A stretch of DNA of 64,000 nucleotides from an uncultured Sedimentitalea sp. (GTDB taxonomy: Bacteria; Pseudomonadota; Alphaproteobacteria; Rhodobacterales; Rhodobacteraceae), in NCBI GenBank assembly GCA_947504115.1, contig CANNGH010000002.1:434001-498000 (forward strand). The letters run 5' to 3'. Position numbers and translations under genes: made by a program. The notes beneath the pieces are model-generated. The model saw only the letters and a list, made by a program, of their open reading frames with translations. It searched no databases and was not told where the DNA came from. The stretch's first letter is position 1. Each line of letters opens with the position of its first letter. Positions 28,381 to 36,080 of the stretch are shown here, piece after piece.

Positions 28381-29140
28381 TCAGCAACTCCTGATCGGCG
28401 GCCACGGCCTCGTCCTTCATCATCTGCCAGAGGCGCGCTTGAAGGCTCTCAAGCTCGGGCTGGCCGGCGTGGCGGTCGCCCAGCGGGGTTTCCACCTTGA
28501 TCACCTCGCGCAACTGCCCCGGACGGCGCGACAGGATCGCGATGCGATGACCCAGGCGCACGGCCTCGGCCAGGTTGTGGGTGACATAGATGCCGGTAAA
28601 GGGCTGGCGCGTCCACAGCGCCACCAGATCCTCCATCAGCAATTCGCGCGTCTGCGCATCCAGCGCCGAAAGCGGCTCGTCCAGCAGCATCACCGCCGGG
28701 TTCACCGCCAGCGCGCGGGCAATCGCGACGCGCTGCTTCATGCCGCCGGACAATTGGCGAGGCAGCGCGTTGCGGAAATCCGACAGCCGCGTGCGCGCCA
28801 GCACGTCCGCGATGATCGCATCCGCCGCCTTGCCGCGAATGCCGTGATCCTCCAGCACCAGCGAGATGTTGCCCCCGACGCTGCGCCACGGCAGCAGCGC
28901 GAAATCCTGAAAGACATAGGTCAGCGGGTTCAAGCAGCCCTCGGGCGGCGTGCCCAGTTGCAGCACCTGCCCGGAATCCGGCCGTTCAAGCCCGCCGATC
29001 AGGCGCAGCAGCGTAGACTTGCCGCAACCGGACGGGCCGATGATGCACAGGATCTCGCCCGCCGGGATATGCAGCGAGATATCCTGCAACACCGGCACGT
29101 CGCTGTAGCGGTGGGTGATATGTTCCAGCGTCAGATCCAT
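28373..29140 (-). CDS. ABC transporter ATP-binding protein (SsuB/TauB type)
   Basis: 255 residues: Walker A GPSGCGKST (about 34-42), Q-loop in VFQDFALLPW, signature LSGGMKQR, Walker B VMLLDEPLSALD and switch His in YVTHNLAEA. It energises the neighbouring permease. The LLPWRSVGGN sequence after the Q-loop is typical of the nitrate/sulfonate/taurine subfamily. Confidence 0.95.
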   Translation of the reverse strand: MDLTLEHITHRYSDVPVLQDISLHIPAGEILCIIGPSGCGKSTLLRLIGGLERPDSGQVLQLGTPPEGCLNPLTYVFQDFALLPWRSVGGNISLVLEDHGIRGKAADAIIADVLARTRLSDFRNALPRQLSGGMKQRVAIARALAVNPAVMLLDEPLSALDAQTRELLMEDLVALWTRQPFTGIYVTHNLAEAVRLGHRIAILSRRPGQLREVIKVETPLGDRHAGQPELESLQARLWQMMKDEAVAADQELLNV

Positions 29141-29177
29141 GCGGCAACGGCAGGACGGCGGACCGCCCTGCCCTATC

Positions 29178-30191
29178 TCAGATCAACGCGACATAGCTTG
29201 GGTCGACCAGCGTTTCGGCGGTGATGCTGTCCTTGATCAGCCCTTCGGCCTTGAACCATTCGACCTGATCGGTGACCGAGCCCATGTTCAGCGCCGCCCC
29301 CTTGTTGATCCGCATCGCGCCATTGACGATCGACGGCGCGGCCTCTTCCAGTGGGCGGTCGGGATAGACGTATTTGTGGACCAGCTCGACCATTTCCCCG
29401 GCAGCGTCGTCTCCGGCGGTCTTGTCCACCAAGGCCGCGTTGAAATCATCTGCCCCGCGGGCGAATGCGCGCAAGAACGCCTCGGTGCGGGCGCGCTCGT
29501 TTTCGGCGCTGTTGGCCGAGGTGAACACGGTCGTCGTCTGATAGCCGGGCAGGTAATCTGCAATCATGCCGATCTTGCGCACCGCACCGCCCGCAACCAG
29601 CGGCTTGGCGATATGGGGCACGATCGACCAGGCATCGACCTGCCCCGATTTCAGCGCACCGATGATCGCGCCGACCTTTTGCAGCGGCTTGAAGCTGACC
29701 TCCACACCTTCGGCCTCGGCGATCTTGGACCCCATGTAATGGAATGACGACCCGGCTTGCGTCACCGCGAATGTGCGCCCGTCCAGTTGCGACGGATCGG
29801 TCAGCCCGGCCTCGTATGCAGCGTTGCTGGCCAGGATCATCTGCCCGTCGATGCCCTGCTCTTCTTGCAAGGCACCGGCAATCACCTTGGCCGCGCCTTT
29901 TTCGGCCAGACTGATCAGCCCGCCGGAAATCGCCGTCACGCCGTAATCGGCATCCTGCGAGGCAATCGCCACCGCCATGGGCTGCGCCGCCTCGAAAAAC
30001 CGGAACTCCACATCCAGCCCCTCGTCGGTGAAATAGCCCCGCTCATACGCGACGAAACTGGGGGCATGGCTGGTAAAGCGCAGCGCGCCAACGGTGGTTT
30101 TCGTGTCGGTCAGCGCCGGAGCGCCCAGCAGCGGCAACGCCGCCGCGCCACCCATCAGGCCCATCGCGTGGCGTCGTGTCAGATGTCCCAT
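29178..30191 (-). CDS. ABC transporter substrate-binding protein (NMT1/SsuA-like)
   Basis: 337 residues from the ATG at 30191, preceded by GGGGAG. The N-terminus MGHLTRRHAMGLMGGAAALP has a twin-arginine pattern suggesting Tat export. The mature domain (VGALRFTSHAPSFVAYERGY, VEFRFFEAAQPMAVAIASQD) fits the NMT1/THI5-like periplasmic binding family. The ligand is unknown: sulfonates, taurine or thiamine-precursor-like compounds are all possible. It is the first transporter gene after the GntR regulator. Confidence 0.9.
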   Translation of the reverse strand: MGHLTRRHAMGLMGGAAALPLLGAPALTDTKTTVGALRFTSHAPSFVAYERGYFTDEGLDVEFRFFEAAQPMAVAIASQDADYGVTAISGGLISLAEKGAAKVIAGALQEEQGIDGQMILASNAAYEAGLTDPSQLDGRTFAVTQAGSSFHYMGSKIAEAEGVEVSFKPLQKVGAIIGALKSGQVDAWSIVPHIAKPLVAGGAVRKIGMIADYLPGYQTTTVFTSANSAENERARTEAFLRAFARGADDFNAALVDKTAGDDAAGEMVELVHKYVYPDRPLEEAAPSIVNGAMRINKGAALNMGSVTDQVEWFKAEGLIKDSITAETLVDPSYVALI

Positions 30192-30280
30192 TCGTTTCTC
30201 CCCTCTTTTCATGGCGCGTCTTTGCGGTCACATACCCAAACTCTGCCACCGGCCGCAATGCAAGTCGGCGCACCACGCGC

Positions 30281-30928
30281 TCAGCTTGTCAACAAACGCA
30301 ATCCCTGCGTCACGTCCGTGCGCACCGCAAGACGCAACCCCGGCTCGTCCCCCGCCCTGAGCGCGGCGAGAATCAGCTTGTGATACCGCGGAGCGTCGGT
30401 TCGGCGCAGGCGACCATACAGCGCGCGCATGGTCGGCCCCAGTTGCAACCAGACGGTTTCGGCCATCGCCAGCATGGCCGGAGCCTGCGCGCGCAGGTAA
30501 AGCGTGCGGTGAAACTCCAGATTGCTGCGGATATACCCCACCGCATCGCGATTGGCGACGGCATCGGCCACGGCATTGTCGATCGCCATCATCCGGTCGA
30601 TCAGCGCGATATGGGCGCGCGGCAAGGCCCGGCTGGCCAACTCCACTTCAAGCAGGGCGCGCAGCGCGGCCAGTTCCTCGATCCGGTCATTGCCGAGTTC
30701 CGGCGTCGAAACCCGGCCCGAACTGGACAGGAACAGCGCGCCCTCGGCCACCAACCGGCGCACCGCCTCGCGTGCGGGGGTCATCGACACGCCGTGATCG
30801 CGCCCGATCCCGCGCAGGGTCAGTGCCTGACCGGGGGCGATATCGCCGTACATGATTTGCGCGCGCAAGCTGCGATAGACAAGATCGTGCGCAGCCGTCA
30901 GAACGCCGCCCGAACGCGGTGTCACCAT
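30281..30928 (-). CDS. GntR family regulator (FCD domain)
   Basis: 215 residues from the ATG at 30928 (MVTPRSGGVLTAAHDLVYRS). The winged helix (about 10-75) has IMYGDIAPGQALTLRGIGRD and GVSMTPAREAVRRLVAEGAL. An all-helical FCD ligand domain follows (LAALRALLEVELASRAL, NLEFHRTLYLRAQAPAMLAM). It probably controls the downstream importer on the same strand, 89 bases away; this is inferred from position. Confidence 0.9.
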   Translation of the reverse strand: MVTPRSGGVLTAAHDLVYRSLRAQIMYGDIAPGQALTLRGIGRDHGVSMTPAREAVRRLVAEGALFLSSSGRVSTPELGNDRIEELAALRALLEVELASRALPRAHIALIDRMMAIDNAVADAVANRDAVGYIRSNLEFHRTLYLRAQAPAMLAMAETVWLQLGPTMRALYGRLRRTDAPRYHKLILAALRAGDEPGLRLAVRTDVTQGLRLLTS

Positions 30929-30965
30929 GACGCCACCTCTGCCCCGTTGCCGCACGCGCCCGTCA

Positions 30966-31655
30966 TCATTCCTCCTGAAAGCGGAATTGGTGAAGTTCGT
31001 GCCCATGTTCGCGCAGCCACCGGCGCGGCGATTTCCAGGGACCGTGCAGGCTCTCGACAATATCCCAGAAGGCGGGCGAATGGTTCATCTCGGCCAGGTG
31101 CGCGACCTCATGCGCAGCGACATAGCGCAGGATTTCCGGTGGCGCCAGGATCAGGCGCCATGAATACATCAGCGCCCCCTGCGCCGAACAGGACCCCCAG
31201 CGCGACCGTGTATCGCGCAGGGTGATCCGGCTGTAGCCGCGCCCCAGCGACGCGGCATAATGGTCCGAGGCCGCGACCAGCCGGTCGCGCGCCAGTTCGC
31301 GCAGCCACGATTGCAGCCGCGCACCGACCGCGCCGGCAGGGACGGCCAGATGCTCCGCCCCCGCAATCACCCGCCGCCCGGATCCGGCCACGATGCGGCG
31401 CGGCACACCCTCGAGCGGAAGTTCGGCACCGATCGCGACCATCGTCTCATCGGGACGCCGCGCCAGATGGCCCCGGATCCAGTTCTCCTTGCTGCGCGCG
31501 AAGGCGAGCGCCTCGGCCTCGGGAACATTGGCCGGCAGGGTCAGCGTCACCCGCCCGTCCAGTTGCGAAATCCGCAGGCTGATGCGTCGCGCCCGCCCCG
31601 AACGGCGCAGCGTCAGCGGCACCGGCGGCCGCCCCGGCAGGTGATGTATGCCCAT
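30966..31655 (-). CDS. YgjP-like M48-family metallopeptidase
   Basis: 229 residues from the ATG at 31655 (MGIHHLPGRPPVPLTLRRSG). The C-terminal half has TRSRWGSCSAQGALMYSWRL, then the zinc motif HEVAHLAEMNHSPAFWDIVE. This is the YgjP/DUF45 family of SprT-like metal-dependent hydrolases, in which the E. coli member has been reported as UTP pyrophosphatase. Physiological role here is unknown. Confidence 0.88.
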   Translation of the reverse strand: MGIHHLPGRPPVPLTLRRSGRARRISLRISQLDGRVTLTLPANVPEAEALAFARSKENWIRGHLARRPDETMVAIGAELPLEGVPRRIVAGSGRRVIAGAEHLAVPAGAVGARLQSWLRELARDRLVAASDHYAASLGRGYSRITLRDTRSRWGSCSAQGALMYSWRLILAPPEILRYVAAHEVAHLAEMNHSPAFWDIVESLHGPWKSPRRWLREHGHELHQFRFQEE

Positions 31656-31764
31656 TCTCGCCCTCAACGCTTGCCAAAGCCTTTGACAGTGCCAATGTCA
31701 TATGGCACGTGACCGGAATCGTCGATACGACTCATCCCACAATGCCATAATCGAGGGAATTCAC

Positions 31765-32091
31765 ATGCCCAAGGAAGAATGGGGCGTCAAACGCGTTTGC
31801 CCGACGACCGGCAAACGGTTTTACGACCTGAACAGAAACCCGATCGTCAGCCCCTATAGCGGCGAGGTCGTGGAACTGGACGTCGCCAAAAGCCGCATGA
31901 TCGCGGCCGATGCCGAGGATGCCGCCACGCTGAAAGCCAAGAAGGCCGACAAGGGCGGCGATGACGATGCCGTTCTGGACGATGACGACGCGGTCGATGT
32001 CGAGCTCGAGGACGATCTGCTCGAGGATGACGACGACGACGATGTTTCGCTTGACGACATCGCCGACGTGTCCAAGGACGACGACGAGTGA
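31765..32091 (+). CDS. TIGR02300 family protein with polyacidic tail
   Basis: 108 residues from ATG 31765 (MPKEEWGVKRVCPTTGKRFY). The first 45 residues match the TIGR02300 family (CPTTGKRFYDLNRNPIVSPY), which has a zinc-ribbon-like look but only one cysteine visible here. The last 45 residues are almost entirely Asp and Glu. Function is unknown. It is followed by a strong hairpin and tRNA-Ala. Confidence 0.85.
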   Translation: MPKEEWGVKRVCPTTGKRFYDLNRNPIVSPYSGEVVELDVAKSRMIAADAEDAATLKAKKADKGGDDDAVLDDDDAVDVELEDDLLEDDDDDDVSLDDIADVSKDDDE

Positions 32092-32106
32092 TCGCCGGAT
32101 TTTCCA

Positions 32107-32138
32107 GCGGGCAGGATTTTCCGCTTGATCCTGCCCGC
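32107..32138 (+). terminator. strong hairpin between TIGR02300 gene and tRNA-Ala
   Basis: GCGGGCAGGAT (32107-32117) and ATCCTGCCCGC (32128-32138) form a perfect 11-bp stem with a 10-base loop, 16 bases after the stop codon. A T-run is missing, so its efficiency as a terminator is uncertain. Confidence 0.55.
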
Positions 32139-32167
32139 GGTTGCGCCTAGAGAGCGGCGCACGGTCC

Positions 32168-32243
<76 letters not shown>

Positions 32244-32360
32244 ATACACCTGTGAGACGTGCCAGATAGTTTCCGACTTTTTGCCACCGGCGGAATCGAC
32301 TGTTATCGCCGCTCGGCGTCAAGACCGGTCGTTCGCTGCGCTGCCGTCGAACTCACACAA

Positions 32361-32405
32361 TGCGGGACAAAGCGCCATTTCGCTGCGGTTGCGCCAATGG
32401 CTGCT
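32361..32405. repeat. flanking repeat, copy A (hairpin-forming)
   Basis: About 45 bases beginning TGCGGGACAAAGCGCC and ending GCCAATGGCTGCT. It is nearly identical to 49669-49712, on the same strand, on the far side of the cobalamin cluster. Internal GCCATT and AATGGC arms can pair. The 296-base gap 32244-32539 holds this repeat and no gene that I can support. Confidence 0.75.
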
Positions 32406-32539
32406 TGCAGAATGACCGAGTTAGATCCACTGAGTTCATAAGCTATCCGTTGGTGGTTTCACTTTTTTGGCTACGCGCAATAATGCGCTTCTGGCATCGC
32501 CCTGTCATTCGTATCTCAGGCGTGGCGCCAGAAAAATGT

Positions 32540-33669
32540 AACATGGGCGAAGGGACGCGCGCAATCGGGGCCATCGCTGCGCCCGATATGGATCTCGTAG
32601 CCGGCGAAGGGCATGTTCAACATGGTATGATGTGCGCGCACTTCGGTCAGGCGTTTGTCACCGCCCATAACGGTCCGTATATCCAAGAGGCCAAGACCCC
32701 GCGTGTCGCCTGGAGTGCCCTCGATGCCCATGGGGTCTGAGACGCAATTGCCCAGCATCTGATATCCGCCGCAGATCCCCAGAACGCGGCCACCGCGCCT
32801 GTGATGTGCGCTCAGATCGATGTCCCAGCCCTGCGCGCAGAAAGGCCAGATCACCGCGTGTCGATTTTGACCCCGGCAAAATGACCAGATCCGCGTCCGC
32901 CGGAATGGGTTGGCCGGGGGGCAGCATTGTGACACGGACATTGGCCTCCTGGCTGAGCGGATCGAGATCGTCGAAATTGGCGATGCGCGACAGGCGCAGA
33001 CAGACGATGTGAAAGCCCTCGCGCCTCGGAGTGTCCGCGATATCAAGCGCATCCTCCGCAGGCAGGCGCCAGGCATCCGCGAACCACGGGGCAACCCCGT
33101 AACCGCGCCAGCCGGTCATCTGCGCAATTGCCGCGTAGCCGTCGTCAAACAGCGCGGGATCGCCGCGAAACTTGTTGATGATGAACCCCTTTATCCGATC
33201 TGCATCAGCCGCCGGCATCACCGCCTGCGTGCCGACGATCTGCGCAATCACGCCGCCCCGGTCGATATCGCCGCACAGCACCACGGGCACGTGTGCCGCC
33301 TCGGCAAAGCCCATATTGGCGATGTCGCCCTGCCGTAGATTGACCTCGGCAGGGCTGCCGGCACCCTCGACGATTACCAGATCGTGCCGGGCGCACAGGC
33401 GCTTAAAACTGTCCAGAACGGCGCCCATCAGCGCGGGTTTCAGCGCTGCATAATCGCGCGCCCGTGTCGTCGTCAGACGCTTGCCCTGCACCACCACCTG
33501 CGCGCCCATCTCGCTTTCGGGTTTCAGCAGGACCGGGTTTCATCTCCGTATGCGCAGGCGCTTCAGGCCATGGCCTGAAGCGCCTGCGCGCGGCGCGGCA
33601 CAGCCCCGCCACCAGCATCGACTTGCCCACGTTCGAGCCGGTGCCCTGGATCATCAACGTGCGCGCCAT
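32540..33669 (-). pseudogene. cobQ: cobyric acid synthase CobQ, disrupted
   Basis: The start [20 protein letters not shown] (ATG 33669) is clearly CobQ, the glutamine-dependent amidase of cobyrinate a,c-diamide. After CRAARR about 30 codons are missing (the FKPQNMSNNA region) and a 38-bp palindrome sits there. An extra A (TTT at 33538-33540 on the plus strand) shifts the frame before [21 protein letters not shown] loss of two bases in a GC run near 32832-32838 shifts it again before [20 protein letters not shown]. The 3' end stops at CARPF, lacking the last part of the amidotransferase domain. It cannot make CobQ; another copy must exist elsewhere if cobalamin is made. Confidence 0.9.
33552..33589. 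repeat. 38-bp perfect palindrome inside cobQ
   Basis: Each 19-base arm is the exact reverse complement of the other (GCGCAGGCGCTTCAGGCCA in the left arm). In the cobQ sense the arm encodes AQALQAMA, a normal CobQ segment, so the palindrome looks like that segment duplicated in inverted orientation at the deletion junction. Confidence 0.9.
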
Positions 33670-33677
33670 TTCTGGCG

Positions 33678-34289
33678 CTACATCTCGATGCCGTTTTGCG
33701 CCTTGATCCCGTCGCGGAACGGATGCTTGACCAGCGTCATTTCGGTCACCAGATCGGCGGCCTCGATCAGCTCGGGCTTGGCATTGCGGCCAGTCAGGCA
33801 GACATGCGTCATATGCGGTTTCTGGTGCAGCAGAAAATCCACCACCTCGTCGATATCCAGATAGTCATAGCGCAGCGCGATGTTGATCTCGTCCAGCAGA
33901 ACGAACCGGATTTCGGGGTCCAGGATCTGCTCCTGCGCGATTTTCCAGCCGTTCTGCGCAGCGGCGATATCGCGCTCGCGGTCCTGCGTTTCCCAGGTAA
34001 AGCCTTCGCCCGAGACGAAAAACCGGCATTCATCGGCGAATCGCCCGCGCAGGAACGTCTTTTCACCGGTTTCCCTATTGCCCTTGATGAATTGCACCAC
34101 GGCGCAGGGCATCCCGTGCGCTATGCAGCGCATGATCATCCCGAACCCGGACGATGATTTGCCCTTGCCCGCGCCGGTATGAACCATGATCAGGCCCTTT
34201 TCCTCGGTCTTGGTTTCCATCATCTTGTCACGCGCGGCCTTGATCTTGCGCATCCTTTCAGTGTGGCGGGCGTTCAGGTCAGTGGTCAT
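33678..34289 (-). CDS. cobO: cob(I)yrinic acid a,c-diamide adenosyltransferase
   Basis: 203 residues from the ATG at 34289 ([20 protein letters not shown]), preceded by AAGGAAACC. The CobA/CobO/BtuR signature is present: P-loop [20 protein letters not shown], then [37 protein letters not shown] and [19 protein letters not shown]. It attaches the adenosyl ligand to the corrinoid cobalt. It precedes cobQ by 8 bases and is divergent from the main operon. Confidence 0.96.
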   Translation of the reverse strand: MTTDLNARHTERMRKIKAARDKMMETKTEEKGLIMVHTGAGKGKSSSGFGMIMRCIAHGMPCAVVQFIKGNRETGEKTFLRGRFADECRFFVSGEGFTWETQDRERDIAAAQNGWKIAQEQILDPEIRFVLLDEINIALRYDYLDIDEVVDFLLHQKPHMTHVCLTGRNAKPELIEAADLVTEMTLVKHPFRDGIKAQNGIEM

Positions 34290-34335
34290 GGGTTTCCTTC
34301 GGCTTGACAGGCTTTGGGGTTTGGGCGAAAGCTGC

Positions 34336-34530
34336 GATTGTGTTGGTGCCTGCCTCGGCAGGTGAAAAGGGAATGTGCAGCCGCGAAGTGTCGCGGTCAA
34401 GCACAGCCGCCCCCGCGACCGTGAACGGAAAGGCCGATCAACGCCACTGGCAACCGCCGGGAAGGCAGATCAGCCGTAGGGCCACCCGCCCTGAATCCGC
34501 AAGCCGGGAGACCTGCCAGCACATGACGAC
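34336..34530 (+). ncRNA. cobalamin riboswitch upstream of DUF1636-cobW-cobN operon
   Basis: The plus strand shows the adenosylcobalamin element in order: GTTGGTGCCTGCCTCGGCAG, GTGAAAAGGGAATGTG, GCCGCCCCCGCGACCGTGA (variant core), CCACTGGCAACCGCCGGGAA and the B12 box AAGCCGGGAGACCTGCC (34501-34517). About 100 bases separate it from the first start codon. It would shut the cob operon down when cobalamin is plentiful. The expression platform was not worked out. Confidence 0.9.
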
Positions 34531-34629
34531 GTAACCGGACGGGGTGTTCTGGTGTCGGGGCGATTCCGGCAGCCGGAATACCCTCGCCATCTTCTGCCTT
34601 CGTCCCATGATATTTGGGGGCCGTGAGGC

Positions 34630-35025
34630 ATGAAAGATCAGGCAGCAACGCCGCTAAATCCAACCGAACTGCTGGTTTGCGTCAAATGTCGACGCGGTCG
34701 CGCCGCGCCGGGAGATGATCGCTGGCCCGGCCAGATGCTTTATGATGCGCTCGACGCGTTGCCGCTGCCCGAGGGCCTGCGCCTGACGCCGGTTGAGTGC
34801 CTTCAAAACTGCGATCACGGCTGCACCGTCGCGCTGCGAGGCGGCGCGCGCTGGACCTATGTCTTCGCAAATGTCGATGAGGTGGCAGGGCCCGCCATGA
34901 TCCTCGACGGCGCCGCGCGCTATCATGCGACCGCCGACGGGCTGATTCCGTGGCGCGAACGTCCCGAACATTTCAAGCGTAACTGCGTCGCCCGTATTCC
35001 CCCATTGGAGGCTCCGAATGTCTGA
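34630..35025 (+). CDS. DUF1636 metal-binding protein
   Basis: 131 residues. LLVCVKCRRGRAAPGDDRWP near the N-terminus and VECLQNCDHGCTVALRGGAR in the middle supply cysteines in a thioredoxin-like [2Fe-2S] ferredoxin pattern. DUF1636 genes accompany cobW in cobalamin and metal-homeostasis loci. The last 8 bases overlap cobW. It may be a metal or electron carrier in cobalt insertion, but that is inference. Confidence 0.85.
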   Translation: MKDQAATPLNPTELLVCVKCRRGRAAPGDDRWPGQMLYDALDALPLPEGLRLTPVECLQNCDHGCTVALRGGARWTYVFANVDEVAGPAMILDGAARYHATADGLIPWRERPEHFKRNCVARIPPLEAPNV

Positions 35026-36076
35026 TCTTGCGAAACTTCCCGTCACCGTCATCACCGGCTTTCTCGGCTCGGGCAAGACCACGCTGGTGCGCCAGCTGAT
35101 GCAGAATCCGGGTGGCAGGCGTCTGGCCGTCATCGTCAACGAATTCGGCGATGTCGGCGTCGATGGCGATATCCTGAAATCCTGCGCGATCCCCGATTGT
35201 CCGGCGGAAAACATCATGGAGCTGGCCAACGGCTGCATCTGCTGCACCGTGGCCGATGATTTCATCCCGACGATCGAGGCGCTGATGGCGCTCGACCCGC
35301 GCCCCGATCATATCCTGATCGAAACGTCGGGTTTGGCGCTGCCCAAACCGCTGCTCAAGGCGTTCGACTGGCCCGATATCCGCTCGAAAATCACCGTCGA
35401 CGGCGTGATCGCGCTGGCCGATGCCGAGGCTGTGGCGGCGGGCCGTTTCGCGCCTGACGTGGCCCGCGTCGATGCCCAACGTCTGGCGGATGACAGCATC
35501 GACCACGAAACGCCGCTGTCCGAGGTGTTCGAGGACCAGATCTCCTGCGCCGACATCATCCTACTGACCAAACCGGACCTTGCCGGCCCCGCGGGCGTCG
35601 CCCGCGCGAAGGAGATCATCGCAGCCGAATCCCACCGCGCGATCCCCGTGGTCGAGGTGGCCGAGGGTGTCATTGATCCGCGCATCATCCTGGGGCTGGA
35701 GGCCGCGGCGGAGGATGACATCGACGCGCGCCCCTCCCATCACGACGGCGCGGATGACCACGAGCATGACGATTTCGAAAGCATCGTCGTGGACATCCCC
35801 GAAATCACCGATCCCGCCGATCTGGTCAGCGCTATCGAACGGCTGGCCAATGATCACAACATCCTGCGCATCAAGGGCTATGCCGCCGTCACCGGCAAGC
35901 CGATGCGCCTGCTGGTGCAGGCCGTGGGCGCGCGCGTGCGGCACCAGTTCGACCGCCCGTGGCAGCCGGGTGAGGCCCGCGCCGGGCGGCTGGTCGTCAT
36001 CGCCGAGCATCATGATATCAACGCGGATGTGATCCGCGCCGCGCTGAGCGCCGTGCGCGCGGAGGCGGCAGAGTAA
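35018..36076 (+). CDS. cobW: cobalamin biosynthesis GTPase CobW
   Basis: 352 residues. COG0523 G3E GTPase with P-loop TGFLGSGKTTLVRQL (about 10-24), switch NEFGDVGVDGDIL, metal motif NGCICCTVADDF (CxCC), ILIETSGLALP, and guanine-specificity region LLTKPDLAGP. A histidine/aspartate-rich linker (HHDGADDHEHDD) follows before the C-terminal domain. It is thought to deliver cobalt for CobNST chelation. It overlaps DUF1636 and is 4 bases before cobN. Confidence 0.96.
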   Translation: MSDLAKLPVTVITGFLGSGKTTLVRQLMQNPGGRRLAVIVNEFGDVGVDGDILKSCAIPDCPAENIMELANGCICCTVADDFIPTIEALMALDPRPDHILIETSGLALPKPLLKAFDWPDIRSKITVDGVIALADAEAVAAGRFAPDVARVDAQRLADDSIDHETPLSEVFEDQISCADIILLTKPDLAGPAGVARAKEIIAAESHRAIPVVEVAEGVIDPRIILGLEAAAEDDIDARPSHHDGADDHEHDDFESIVVDIPEITDPADLVSAIERLANDHNILRIKGYAAVTGKPMRLLVQAVGARVRHQFDRPWQPGEARAGRLVVIAEHHDINADVIRAALSAVRAEAAE

Positions 36077-36080
36077 CGCC

